From Dermanyssus gallinae (taxonomy: Eukaryota > Arthropoda > Arachnida > Mesostigmata > Dermanyssidae): a stretch of DNA of 64,000 nucleotides. Positions 43,667 to 54,843 of the stretch are shown here, piece by piece. The notes beneath the pieces were generated by a model that was not told where the DNA came from, ran no database searches, and saw only the letters and a program-made list of their open reading frames with translations. The first letter of the stretch is position 1, and the number at the start of each line of letters is the position of its first letter. The position numbers were made by a program, and so were the translations under genes. The stretch lies in contig QVRM01002466.1 of assembly GCA_003439945.1 (NCBI GenBank), positions 657,501 through 721,500 on the forward strand. The letters are read 5' to 3'.

Positions 43667-44400
43667 CGTACTTATTTTAGGGTTCGGTAAAACTCAACAA
43701 GAAAATAACTTTTCCCAATGGAAAGAGGGGGCGGAAACATCTTGTTTTGAAGTAAAGACGATATTTATAAATGTAGCTATTTTGTTTTTTTTCTCTTACA
43801 TACTTGTGCAAATTCTACGGTTGGGGGAGAACCAGTCGATGTATGAACAAATTGATCATACAGGCGTGTTCGGCCTGCCTAATCTGAGTTACAAGCAACG
43901 CATGCTAGCGAAAAGTGAAGAGCGGGATTAAGGAAAGTCTTAAAAAAGTCGATATATTGTTATGCTTTACGTTGAAGCTTTCGCATTCAGAACCGTAAAA
44001 TGTTTCCATTACGACCAAAAATGTACGTCCAAAAGACTATTCTCAGTCACTAGCAAATTTTATGGTCATTATTTTCACATCAAAGGGATGATATTGCGTT
44101 ACGCAGTTGCCAAGTAACTAAGTTTTTTGATAGCTAGAATTGTTATGTTTTACGTTGAAGCTTTCACGTTCAGAACCATAACATTTTGCCAAGATGTTTC
44201 CGCTCCCTCCTTGCATTGGAAAACATATTTTCAGGACACCTCCTATCAAACCTCAAAATATGCACCTACCTCGGCAACTACGTAATGTAGCACCATCACT
44301 TTAGTACCCAGGACAAAACAATATATCGACTTTTTATGGCTTTTCTTAATCCGGATATTCACTTTTGGCTAGCTTGTGACAAGTGTTATTCTTTCGTGTG
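43667..44400. mobile_element. Family-A palindromic element, degraded partial copy
   Basis: From 43667 the order gttcggtaaaactcaacaag, cccaatggaaagagggggcg, ggagaaccagtcgatg, gtcgatatattgttatg, cattacgaccaaaaatgtac, gtacgtccaaaagactattc and ccaagatgtttccgc follows copy 1. The right arm is present but weak (cgactttttatggcttttct near 44330). Neither terminus carries the c-a-g-g-g end. It lies immediately next to copy 1. Confidence 0.6.
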
Positions 44401-44559
44401 CAACAAGAACAATCAACATTCCCGTTTGTCGTTTCTTCCGTTCGTCCAAAGACTGCAGTTAGTAGAGTTCTGTGCATAGCCGCCCGATTGAGGTGGCATT
44501 TCATACTTTCGACACAAACAAACCGTCTAAAACAACCGTTTTGTCCAATTAATAACTAA

Positions 44560-45085
44560 TCCTCCTGGTTCGCGCAGGGCAAAGACTTTAGACGAGAAAA
44601 GAGAGATATACTTACACTCCCGCCATTTTCCGCGCTTTAATACGAGCGCACTATAGCAGGAGTGCCCCCCGCGCCCGAATTGACAGGCCGGAGGACCCCC
44701 CACACTTTCCCCCTATCGGGGTTCCGCATGGGAGTACCACACTACTACACCGTACCAGTTAGACTCTTAACCTCGCGATTCCGCGTTACACCCCAGAATA
44801 CTTCGCACCCCATAAGGGGCACTTACGACCACTCCAGGGCAGGGGGGCCCCACTGCTTAAGCTGAGGAGCCAAAAGGTCCTCCCGACCGGCGTTCTGCCT
44901 TCGTGTGGTGGTCTCGCTTTCTTTGTGCCTATTAAGCCAAGGCAGCAGGCGTCCCACACGGTACTCCCAGGTTGCTAAAGCCCGGGGCATTAACCGTGTA
45001 GCCCGGGGACCGTGCGCAGAACACTTTCCCCGTATTAACGAAATAGCCTTAACAGCCCTCGAATGGGCCACGACAGGATGACTGA
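44560..45085. other. G/C-rich block of unknown nature
   Basis: The base composition shifts sharply (runs such as cggaggacccccc, gggcaggggggcccc, gcccggggcat). Frames on both strands (44662-44865 plus, 44823-45071 minus) have no domain I know. It could be part of an LTR or DNA element, or a conserved non-coding element. Flanking DNA is ordinary A/T-rich intron. Confidence 0.35.
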
Positions 45086-46938
45086 TAGATAGCAGTCGTA
45101 ATGCGCCTGATACCAGTAGACCGGTAACTATTGATTTTTATTCACGTTCGCTGCGATCTCAACCGCTGTTGATTTAAATACTGGATTACTAAATATTTCG
45201 ACTACTGCTGCTACTACGTTAGTATTATTCCTCTTTCTCTCTCACACGCTATCTCTTCGTTAGCCTACGTACGGAGCGCACAGTCCAAATGTCCTCGCTA
45301 GTTCCAAATGTCGCTCACACAGCTCATGCACGCTAGTTCACGTGACGCAAGCTAATGGTATGCCATTACGCGTCTAAGTGGTATACGACGCAAGGTTCGG
45401 TGCGGCACGGATGCTGTTCTCGCGCACGGTAAACATATATTTTCACTTAAACAAGAGCAAAAAGCGGATCAAGAAACTTTACCCGAGACTAACTTCTCCC
45501 TTACCGAATCAAAGGAAATACTTACTCTCGGGGTATATGGCCTGCGGCTCCGTCGATGCTGCCCGCACGTTGCCGTGTTGCGATGGCGTTTCCGTTTCTT
45601 TTGTGTGAATGTGCTTGTTTCTCTATGAGATCCTTTCGGCCCACTCCCTCAACCTGATTGATTCTTCTGGTCTCCGATCGTCCCCCCCCCCCCCCCCCCC
45701 CCACCAATGCCCGACTCGATGCCTATATTGCACGGCCTTTAGTCTGCCCTGCATACGCGTAATTAACGTGCGCTCAAAGAAGAGGATTGTTGTATACATG
45801 CCTTCTAAAAGCATTATGAGGAAGTAGTACCGGTTACTTCTACAGATTTCACAGCAGACTTTGCAGAATGCAGAACATAGCTTGAAGACAAAGATGGCAA
45901 GCCGGGAACAAGCCGGGAACAGTAGCAAAAGCAAGAACAACAACACAAAGAGGAACAAAGACTTCTCCTATGGGATTCATCAGTCGAGTCCTTGGCATGG
46001 GCACTTAGAACACGGGACTTAGAACACGGGCACTTACTGACTGTGTTGAAGATAAACGTAACTAGAAAAGAAGGGATGAAAGAGCAAGAAAAAGAGAGAG
46101 AGCAGAAATGAACACAACAAGATGCCTCAAGGGAGGCGACAGACACACGATAGCTGAACATACTTTGCTCAGATCATTGTAGAGACACTAAAGACCCTGG
46201 TGCTCAATCAAGACTTGCCGCCGTGTTGCCTTGCCTAGGGTTCATTAATAACTACTACATTAGCAGCTGCGCATTCACTATGGCGGTATAGGCGCAGTGT
46301 TGCGTGCGCAGGGTGCTTACAGCATTAGTCAAGTGCCATTGTGACAGCAAGAACAACAATAGCATCCGTAGAAGCTCCTAGTAGCATTCTAACGAAGTGT
46401 ATACCGATTCGAGTAGTGTACAAGAAATGATCCGTTTATTTAGATCATTTGAAGTTCGACATACGCAGCAATATTTCGAATTTTGATGGCAACGTTTCTG
46501 GCTGTCAGCCGTTTATTCATACCTCAACGCGTCGACCTCTGTAAAAAACATAAAATACCTCTTCCAGCTATACCCGGATATTAACGGAAAGCTAAAACAA
46601 AACTAGAAAGCTAAGTGGATCAAAATAGCGAGTGCTAAAATAGCCAGAGCAGTTGTAACGAGAGGAAGCTTAGTTTATTTACTGTTGTGTGTTATACTTA
46701 GGAGGAAATTTGTTTATTTATTGTTTATTTTTAGAGGTTCCTAGTAAACGATACCCTTGAGAATTAACTATTAACACGACCCCGGACGACACTTGTAAGA
46801 TTTATTGCTAGGATTTGCCATATCTCCCGCCGCAATGCGTCATCTTTTAGTACTGAAGACTTCTCGGAGGCATTTAGCAGGTTTGGTATTTAATCTAAGC
46901 TTGTACAGCAGAATACAACGAATCTGATTATTTTGTCA
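45086..46938. other. Unassigned intronic stretch
   Basis: No coding feature supported. Frames near 45609-46161 are driven by the poly-C tract and Lys/Ser-rich low complexity. A near-tandem pair, acttagaacacggg, lies at 46004-46030. Confidence 0.4.
45682..45702 (+). repeat. Poly-C tract
   Basis: 21 consecutive C residues. Confidence 0.95.
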
Positions 46939-46939
46939 T

Positions 46940-47440
46940 TAACTATTTTCGTCAATTTCACAGGCTTTAAGCACCAAGAACAAGTACATCGTCTGATTAA
47001 GTAACGCCTGCCCAATTAACAAATTATTTTGATAACCAAATTTATTATCCCTGACGCGTCTTTTTTTCGTATTGTTATGGGGGTGAAAAATGCCGCGCTC
47101 GTTGAACCTCGTCCAGATGCGTCCTTTTGCGCCACATTGGGCATCTAGGTACTTGACTGCCTTATTCCAGTTACACTGGCTGGACATGCAGGATGTCTTC
47201 TCACCAGCCCTTGGGTAATTCGTTGGGCACTGTGTGATCCACGTCATCCGGCTCTCCGGAACTGCAGAGCACAAATGTATCTATTGAGGATTTGTCTACT
47301 CGGCACATGTTCAACTGAAACTAACCGTGCCCAGTCAGAAAGTGTGTATGAGTAACGCATTTGAAAAACAATAAAACACTTCGGTGGTGCACATGGGTCC
47401 TGTGTTTGGCCACTCCACCCTGTCACAAGAACTTGTGTGT
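46940..47440 (-). pseudogene. LINE ORF2 C-terminal fragment (jockey-like)
   Basis: In one minus frame the sequence from about 47330 reads FQLNMCRVDKSSIDTFVLCS, then SGEPDDVDHTVPNELPK. This follows the LINE C-terminal pattern F-x-x-Y-L-x-R-x-x-K-x-x-S-x-x-C...C-G-x-x-x-D-V-D-H-T. The pattern is clear over only about 40 residues; the rest is decayed and has frame changes. Confidence 0.45.
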
Positions 47441-47550
47441 CTCATGATATAATCGTATATTGACGTTAACGATACATTTGTCTATTTTTTGACTATACAT
47501 ATAATTGGCATTTTAGTGCTGATTTTGACATCACATTTAAATTCATATCC

Positions 47551-47578
<28 letters not shown>
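47551..47578. repeat. (TA)n microsatellite
   Basis: 14 TA units, 222 bases upstream of the exon 3 acceptor. Confidence 0.9.
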
Positions 47579-47581
<3 letters not shown>

Positions 47582-47800
47582 GTGTCAGGTTTTTCGTTAT
47601 AAAATACACTAATGCTAGAGTACACAACAACTGCATCCGTCTGGTGGCCGTCATTTTGCAGAGTGTACTACACTCTTTTGTACTACAGTACCAATTTATG
47701 ATGAATAAAATTGAATAATATATGTTTAGAGAGAGAAAGAGAAGTACACGTAAACGGGCAGACAAATATTAACATGAACCTGTTCTCTGGTTGCTTGCAG

Positions 47801-47945
47801 GTGGCTACAAACGTGTTTCTCCTAAACCTCGCCGTCAGTGACCTTCTGCTGGGTGTATTCTGTATGCCCTTCACGTTAAGCGGCACTCTCCTTAGAAACT
47901 TTATTTTTGGCGAACTAATGTGCAGGCTTATACCTTACCTGCAAG
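47801..47945 (+). CDS. CCK/sulfakinin-receptor-like GPCR, exon 3 (TM2 to start of TM3)
   Basis: 145 bases between the acceptor ttgcttgcag and the donor gtgagt at 47946, entering in phase 0 and leaving in phase 1. It encodes VATNVFLLNLAVSDLLLGVF, CMPFTLSGTLLRNFIFGE and LMCRLIPYLQ. TM2 has the conserved L-A-V-S-D (Asp 2.50), and the Cys before TM3 (C in LMCRL) is the partner of the extracellular disulfide. The combination N-F-I-F-G-E-x-x-C-x-x-x-x-Y-L-Q and C-M-P-F-T-L are characteristic of cholecystokinin, gastrin and insect sulfakinin receptors. This is the exon on which the family call mainly rests. Confidence 0.92.
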
Positions 47946-48036
47946 GTGAGTGTCAACGCTAACGCATAATCTTATTAGGCATAGACATTACTGCACATCG
48001 TTAACACTACCATAACGCAAGAAAAGGAATGCCACT

Positions 48037-48039
<3 letters not shown>

Positions 48040-48102
<63 letters not shown>
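48040..48102. repeat. (TA)n microsatellite
   Basis: About 31 TA units. Confidence 0.95.
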
Positions 48103-48103
<1 letters not shown>

Positions 48104-48554
48104 CCTTCAGTTCCTTGCTCAGCATTCCTTCGGCTACGGGTGTTTTGGCAATTACCTATGCATTGCCATATGTGAACGTAGTATTACTAACTTTAATTTT
48201 CTGGTTAGAGAGGTACTTTCGACGACGATGTATATATATATATACATACATACATTTATGTGTATACACTGTTACGTCGTATCGGATATACTGAATGTCA
48301 GATGAGTGCTCTACGACACAAACTAGTCGCGCTTAGTGGAGTTCTCCGCGAAACAACAAATGCGCTCAAAGAGATTCTCTCTATTTAATGTACGCTATTG
48401 TTTAACGCCACCACCGGTACGGCCTACCTTGTGTCCGTCGGTGGCCTGTTACTTCCATTAGCAAGCAGTCTTGCGTTCCGTTTCGTAGAGGTCGCTGTCG
48501 CTCTAGATTCAGGACAATTTGGAGCGCATGCTAAAGCATGCTTGGACGGACCAA

Positions 48555-48614
48555 GACGACGACGACGACGACAACAACAACAACAACAACGACGACGACG
48601 ACGACAACAACAAT
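48555..48614 (+). repeat. Alternating (GAC)n / (AAC)n trinucleotide repeat
   Basis: Blocks of gac, aac, gac and aac triplets. The Arg/Gln-rich plus frame and Cys/Arg-rich minus frame across it are repeat artefacts. Confidence 0.9.
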
Positions 48615-49720
48615 AGTTCAAATAGCTGGTGTCGTCTACAGCAGCAGCCGAGCCAACTTTGTCAAGTTGTAAGCAGTGGGCAGTAGCACCAGCTGTAGAA
48701 CAGTAGAACGAGAGACGTTCTAATGTAGCATTGAACTTTGGGCGCTCTCCAGTGGACCTTTCCTTGAGGCGACGACGTGGCCTCTCCGTTACCAATCGTC
48801 CCCGCTGCGAACTTGCCGTGGATAATGAACAATCTGAGCCTCAGTATGTTCCCGGCCTCCTCCTGGGTTCTCATTCACGTTCTGGACTTGATCCAACTTC
48901 CTCTTGAACAGAAGCTGGAGAACCAAATGGAGGGCGCGAGAGAGAGAGAGAGATAGAACAAGCCAGCCAGAGAGAGAGAGAAATCTATACAAAAACATAC
49001 GAGAGATAGAGGTACAAAGAAACGGCTAAGGATTGAGACAAATCTACTGTTTTTAGTCGGTCTACCAGTGGCGTAAGCGGTGTGTGTTGGGAACACTGGC
49101 GATCTTTCTGTTATCTGCCCATCTGCTACATCTGCCCAACAGACCCTATTCGGCGTTGGTAATCGCCATTGAAAACGTCGTTCACCCGGTAGGTAAACTA
49201 TCGGTTTTCCTTCGTTGTTGTTGTTGTGGGCGTGGTAGTGGGGGTGGCTGTTGCTAAAGTCCATGGTAGGCAATTTTTTTTCTTTTATAGCATGATTCAC
49301 CATTCTACGACGAGATCTACGACGCATCAGTATAAAATTGTCGACTACACGCACTAAGCAGTGTTTGAGTCAAGTAGACTGTTTAAGTATGACATGTTCT
49401 GTCTTTCATTCACTCATTCACAAATGTATATTTTGCTACACAAAAATAATGATTATATATATATATAGCTGATTGGAATTTTTTTGTCATACATAAATTA
49501 ATTTTCAGTATAATACATTATGTATATGTTACACGGATCACAATAAATTAGCTAAGCCAATATGCCTAGTGAGCGCGTATTGTAACTGTCACGTGCCCGT
49601 TTCGATGAGGTCAGGCCGACACCACTTCAGATGTTGCTTCAGAAGGCAGCGTTTCTACGTTGTATGTCAAATCCCAGACGTTGTTTGAAAAAGGGACGAC
49701 AACCTCCTGTTATCACCGGA
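48615..49720. other. Unassigned intronic stretch
   Basis: (GA)n patches at 48939-48953 and 48969-48981. Several minus frames (48424-49354) have no recognisable domain. Confidence 0.4.
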
Positions 49721-49744
49721 ATATATATATATATATATATATAT
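49721..49744. repeat. (TA)n microsatellite
   Basis: 12 TA units. The sequence on to 50389 is unassigned apart from CAA/CAG triplets near 49917-50000. Confidence 0.9.
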
Positions 49745-50389
49745 AAAATAAACTGTGTGCGTAAAAGCGCAGTATTATTGTTATTATTGTCACTGTTATG
49801 ATAATACATAAGCAATGTCTTTTTCCACACAAAAAGCCATATTTTCTCGGTGAAGTGATATTATGCCGTGGGTAGCTCAATGCCGCCAGAACAAGACTAA
49901 CAAAAGCTACAGAAAAAACAACAACAGCAACAATACTATTGACAACTACAACACAGTGGTGACACCAAGATATACATTTTAGCAACAGCAGCAACAATAC
50001 CGAGACCATTACACGGTGTACTCATTCGTTCAACAACCATTCCGGTGATGAATGTATCCACCTATGCAGAGATCCCCGTGACAACCACGACTAGTACACC
50101 AGCCCCCAAAACAACGCCGCCAAGGTATAATATGCGTAGGATTTAAATATTCATGTGGGCGAAGTGGCACGTCAACCATTAACGCAGTTGCCCTTTGGGC
50201 CGTTGCCAATGACATATAGAGCTCGCTGTTCCTAAGCGTGCCGCACTTATACGAAGCAGGCGTCAACTTTCAGTGCAAGCTCAGCAGGCATATGATGTCA
50301 GAAACTAGATCGGCTAATCCGGGTGATCTGGTTTTAGCCTATACTAGATAGCGTGAGCACATCTCATGTTATAACGCTACGCATGCCCT

Positions 50390-51180
50390 TTTGATAATGT
50401 CTTTGATTGAAATTATTAAATTCCCTGACACTTGTGTTGTTGCCCGACATAGGAGCATAAAATGTGCAATTGCAAAGCAAACAGTTCTTCTACACAGAAA
50501 CATCGTTGTGTTCGTGAGAAAATTCTGCTTTTTCTGAAGGAAATACAACGCTTACCAGAAGACGCGACGTGGTCGTCTAGTAGAGAATTCGCAAAAATAA
50601 AGTTTTTTAGCTTTTACACTCAAAACCTCAAAATCATAACCCTATGCTGATTGGCTCAAAATACTCAACGATTCATTCGGCAATGCGCACGTTATGACGT
50701 CTATTTTGGTACCAAATTTATAACAATGCGAGCCGTGGTTTCGGAGTAGAGATTGAGCACGTGAATAATAATCTAGACCGATGTATCTAATGGATTAGGT
50801 TATTTATGCGTGCACTCAATCTCGATTAGTCCGCGAACACGGCTCGCATTGTCATAGACTTAGTATCAAAATGATCGCCATGACATGCGCATTTGCCTGC
50901 ATGTGTTAGTTTTGAGCGCTGTGAATGATCTTAGGGTTATGATTTTGCGGCAATGGACGTGAAAGCTAAGAAAATCACTTAACTTTTTGAGAAATCTCTT
51001 CTAAGCGACCATATCGTATCTTCTAGTCGGCGTTCTACGTTATTTTTTCACAAACACGACGATGCGCTGAGGTATCTGTATAGGAGGTCTGGTTGTGTCG
51101 CAATTGCACATTTTGTGCTCCTACGTCGGACAACAACACCTGTGTCACGAATTTTAGCAATTTCACTCTTGTATCCAGTT
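50390..51180. mobile_element. Family-B palindromic (foldback) element, copy 3
   Basis: The left side reads cctgacacttgtgttgttgc, then ccgacataggagcataaaat and gtgcaattgc. The reverse complement of the right side reads gtgacacaggtgttgttgtc, then cgacgtaggagcacaaaatg and tgcaattgcgacac. Inner blocks mirror too: gacgtctattttggtaccaa on the left against tagtatcaaaatgatcgcca on the right, and tcaaaactcaacgattcatt-like sequence against catgtgttagttttgagcgc. It follows copy 2 (32330-33095) block by block. There is no ORF. It lies in GPCR intron 3. Confidence 0.7.
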
Positions 51181-51506
51181 CAGCGTATTTATTCAAATTT
51201 CTGGCGTACGCGTGCTTTGCTACCCACCCCGGCTCAATAAGCTGTGACGTAAATAGTCAAAGAAAATGTCAGCGGACAGTAAACCCCTCGACTCAAGTGT
51301 AGATGGTATACCAGATTTAGTAGTAGACGGTACACCGAAAACGGTGGGGCTCAAATCCGCGCATGTGTTTTTTTCCGGTCGCGAGGCGCAGGCAAATGCA
51401 CCACGCCACCGGGCTCGACATGTCTGGGCGATCTACCGGCGCTCTTCAGGCAACTCACTGGGTGCAGGCCACTGGAATCTAGAGTATATATATAACTTTA
51501 TATATA

Positions 51507-51529
51507 TAACTTTACGGCTACTTTATGAA

Positions 51530-51577
<48 letters not shown>

Positions 51578-51600
51578 TTCATAAAGTAGCCGTAAAGTTA
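51507..51600. repeat. Perfect 94-base palindrome with a (TA)n core
   Basis: Left arm from 51507 (taactttacggctacttt...) and right arm to 51600 (...aaagtagccgtaaagtta) are exact reverse complements across about 28 non-TA bases, with AT repeats between. It could extrude as a cruciform. Confidence 0.9.
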
Positions 51601-51739
51601 CGTGTTCATAATATATTAAATATGCAGCTATCGCGACAATGTGCTGACGAAACCTAAGTTAGCCACTCCCAAGTCTTTAGATACATTTACATAATTCATA
51701 ATGTCTTATCCGGGTACTACTCAACGGCGACAGGTATAG

Positions 51740-52560
51740 TTTTTAAAATTGCACATTTCGTATTAGAGGCCTCAATCTGATTAACCTTGGACCAGGTGGA
51801 TATTCGATTAGCTGCATTCTGAAGTTTTGTTTAATTATGGTCACTGTTTACTTCGGTATAAACCTTAAAATCATCAGCATCAAATTTGTAAGAAACATTG
51901 AACTGAGTCGTAATTGAGTCGACGCCATCTGTTACTTGCAGCTTCATGATGTTTTGTAGGAGCAGCGATTAGCTGGAAGAAACCACTTATGATGCAAAAT
52001 GTGGTCAGCAGATTTTCCTCTGGCGTTTTGGAGTCAAAGATCGTAAATGTCAATGCCAATTAATTGAAGGCTGGCTCATATCGTCCTACCAGAGATGACC
52101 GCAGAATACACTGTTCTGAGGTGGTATGGTTCCGCCCATGCTGAACACGCTGTTCAACATGAGCGGAGCAGCGCGCACCTCAGCACCTCTATTTAATGAA
52201 GACACCGGTTTTTCACTTTCCTTGGCCTCTGCAAAAAATGACGTAACCACTCTCATACTAGAACACCATATCTGAAGTATTTAAAGCCATAAGAGAAAAT
52301 GAAGGCCAACCACCTACGGCACCCCCCTTACCGTAAAAAAAAAATCGACTTGCACCAGTTCTTCCAAGGCGTTACAAAACTCTTCCATCCGAAAAACTAA
52401 GTCGGCAGGTTCATCAGTCGGCGAGAAGTATACGCATAATATTCTGTGCTTAATGTCAGTTCCGCACACGATGTCAACAGCAACAGCATCGGATCCAGTA
52501 TTTGTTGACACGTTACAGTATGTCATATCAGAAGTAGCGGAAGAGAATGCGGACCTTCTC
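51740..52560 (-). pseudogene. CR1-like LINE ORF2 relic (endonuclease and RT fragments)
   Basis: On the minus strand the frame 52526-52314 contains VAVDIVCGTDIKHRILCVYF and SPTDEPADLVFRMEEFCNAL, the end of a LINE apurinic-type endonuclease (I-C-V-Y-x-P-P region). About 400 bases further on in the same direction, near 51900, is YKFDADDFKVYTEV, an RT active-site block (A-D-D), followed by KLQNAANRISTWSKVN, the usual downstream helix. The rest between and beyond is frameshifted or lost, so most of the RT has been deleted. The wording D-D-F-K-V-Y resembles CR1-type LINEs and is related to YVDDVKIYG in the copy at 59691-62728. Confidence 0.65.
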
Positions 52561-53220
52561 CCGCGTCCAATGTGTATCTGCGGTACGCTGCGATTTCTGT
52601 AAAGTGAGTGCGGCTGGCTTTGCTCGGTACCACCATAGATTCGGTACCAAAAAGGTACTAAATTGATGGTAATACCGAATGGTTCCCTGGATGTGTTTTT
52701 AGGAGCATATTAGCAATATTTAGGAGCGTGATAGATTCTGATTTTGGCGAACTTTCTCAACGCGACAATTTTACTTCCGCCATCTCTTCCGTTGGATGTC
52801 GTTCAAACAAAGCACAATTTTCACTCTCTTGCAATCGCACACTTTGTAAAACAATATTTGACCAGTCACAATATGATAACAAAAAATTAACATTTCACTC
52901 TAAGTCCTAAACAAGATATATCAGGCCCACCGCTCTATTGAAAATAGTGATTTTTTAACAACTTTTACGATCCCATAAATGTTTGCTTAATTGTTCTCGG
53001 ACACACTGTATGTGCATATGAGGGAAGAGAGCTTTTTTTTTTTTTTTGGAGGTTTCGGTAATGCATGATGCACATGCGCCACTAGCAGCCTGCGTGACTA
53101 GTGTGAGACTCGCAAACCCACTAAACCCGGATTCCTCCCCACCCCCCCAGGCTCGGTATTACTTACAGGGAAGAGAGCTACCCTGCTGGAAGTATGCCTA
53201 GTCTGCTTGTATATATATAT
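52561..53220. other. Unassigned intronic stretch
   Basis: T tract of 14 at 53034-53047. Nothing else recognised. Confidence 0.4.
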
Positions 53221-53270
53221 ATATGCTTAGTCTGTTTGTATATCTATATATATATATATATATATATATA

Positions 53271-54429
53271 CAGGGTGTTCCTATTTGTGTGGCCAAAACG
53301 CTAGGGTATGGTCAAACTCGGTGAGAAAATACTTTTTGCCAATGGGTGGAAGCCGGGAAAACGTTTTGTTTAGGAGTGAGGATGCAATTTATAAAAGCAG
53401 TTATTCAGCCTTTTTTCTTCTACATAGTTGTGCAAAATCTACGTTTGCGGGAGAACCAGTCAACGCACAAAGGAACCGATCATACCGGCGTGTTTGGCGG
53501 AAAATTCTGCACAATAAAGTATACATTACTAGCTTGCGTAGGAAAAAGCGAATAGCCAGATTAAGGAAAGTCATAAAAAGCCGAAATGTTACGTTAACGC
53601 TTTTTTGTGCAACATCGTAATTTTTTCCATTACGACCAAAAATGCACGTCCAAAAGACTACTCTCAGGCAATAGCAGATTTAATGCCCATCATTTTCGTA
53701 TCAAGGTGATGGTGCTGCGTTACGTAGTTGTCAAGTCACTAAGCTTTTTCGACAGTCATAGTTGTTATGTTTTACGTGCAAGTTTTCACGTTCAGAACCG
53801 TAAAAATTTGCCAAGACGTTTCCGCCCCCTCCTTCCACTAGGAAAATTTATTCTCTTGTTGAGTTCTACCAAACCTCAAAATATGTACCTAACTTTCTCA
53901 TACGCCCTATGGAAATATGCATGCCTTCGCTTTCGATATGGCTATCGAAAAAGCTTAGTTACTTGGCAACTACGTAACGCAGCACCATCACTTTGGTACA
54001 AATGCAGTGGGCATTAAATTTGCTATTGCCTGAGAGTAGTCTTTTGAACGTACATTTTCGGTCGTAATGGAAAAAATTACGATGTTGCACAAAAAAGCGT
54101 TAACGTAACATTTTGACTTTTTATGACTTTCCTCAATCTGGCTATTCGCTTTTTGCTACGCAAGCTAGTAATGTATACTTTATTGTGCAGAAAATATGTG
54201 CGCCAAACACGCCGGTATGATCGGTTCCTTTGTGCGTTGATTGGTTCTCCCGCAAACGTAGATTTTGCACAACTATGTAGAAGAAAAAAGGCTGAATAAC
54301 TGCTTTTCTAAATTTCATCCTCACTCCTAAACAAAACGTTTTCCCGGCTTCCACCCATTGGCAAAAATGATTTTCTCACCGAGTTTGACCATACCCTAGC
54401 GTTTTGGCCACACAAATAGGAACACCCTG
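53271..54429. mobile_element. Family-A palindromic (foldback) element, copy 2 (1159 bp)
   Basis: Begins CAGGGTGTTCCTATTTGTGT at 53271 and ends with its reverse complement at 54429, flanked by TA and set in a (TA)n tract. Arms of about 490 bases are highly complementary; for example ggccaaaacgctagggtatg at left mirrors cataccctagcgttttggcc at right. The spacer is about 180 bases (53761-53940). The interior (ggagaaccagtcaacgca, ccgatcataccggcgtg, cattacgaccaaaaatg) is that of copy 1 at 42514-43653, but the terminal 20 bases differ after c-a-g-g-g-t. No transposase is encoded; frames in the arms mirror each other because the arms do. Confidence 0.8.
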
Positions 54430-54555
54430 TATATGTATATACATATATATATATATGCTTAGTCTGTTTGTATATATATATATATTTACGAAAGGGAGCC
54501 ACTTAGAAGTTGTGCCTAATTTGGGTGTCTGTTCACGTGTTCCTTTCGGTTTCAG

Positions 54556-54782
54556 GCGTAACGGTAGCGGTAAGCGTCTGGACACTGGTCGTGATCTCGA
54601 TGGAACGCTATCTGGCTGTTTGCAACCCGCTGTCGCAGCACTTCGGCTCGGTCGCCTCACGACACGCAGCCATCGTGACGCTGGCTATCTGGGCAGCCGC
54701 TCTGGCCACGATGTCGCCCGTGTTCCTGCTGTCCGAACTTCAGCCGATCGGCGAGTCGAGCTCTCGCCACAAGTGTCGCGAG
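54556..54782 (+). CDS. CCK/sulfakinin-receptor-like GPCR, exon 4 (TM3-TM4)
   Basis: 227 bases after the acceptor cctttcggtttcag, completing a Gly codon with the G left by exon 3, and ending at the donor gtcagt (54783) in phase 0. It encodes VTVAVSVWTLVVISMERYLA and VCNPL, i.e. TM3 with the E-R-Y motif, then intracellular loop 2 (SQHFGSVASRHAA) and TM4, IVTLAIWAAALATMSPVFLL, with the conserved Trp. After TM4 is extracellular loop 2 up to HKCRE, whose Cys would pair with that before TM3. The order Y-L-Q-G-V-x-V-x-V-S follows the CCK receptor family closely. TM5-TM7, the long third intracellular loop and the C-terminal tail are not in the window. The gtcagt donor is weaker than the others. Confidence 0.9.
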
Positions 54783-54843
54783 GTCAGTGGTGCTGGGTCT
54801 GGGACTTCTAGCGTAGAGCCGTGCTGGGTGTTAGCCGGCTATA

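Larger units (their letters stand above)
42030..47800 (+). other. Intron 2 of the GPCR gene (5.8 kb)
   Basis: Donor gtacgt at 42030, acceptor ttgcttgcag ending 47800. It holds family-A palindromic elements, a G/C-rich block, a poly-C tract and a LINE fragment. Confidence 0.75.
47946..54555 (+). other. Intron 3 of the GPCR gene (6.6 kb)
   Basis: Donor gtgagt at 47946 and acceptor cctttcggtttcag ending 54555. It contains TA repeats, palindromic elements of both families and a CR1-like LINE relic. Confidence 0.8.

Noticed and set aside
53285..54354. Arg/Lys-rich frames on both strands with shared wording
   Set aside because: They lie in the two arms of one palindrome, so similarity is automatic; coding signs and domains are absent.
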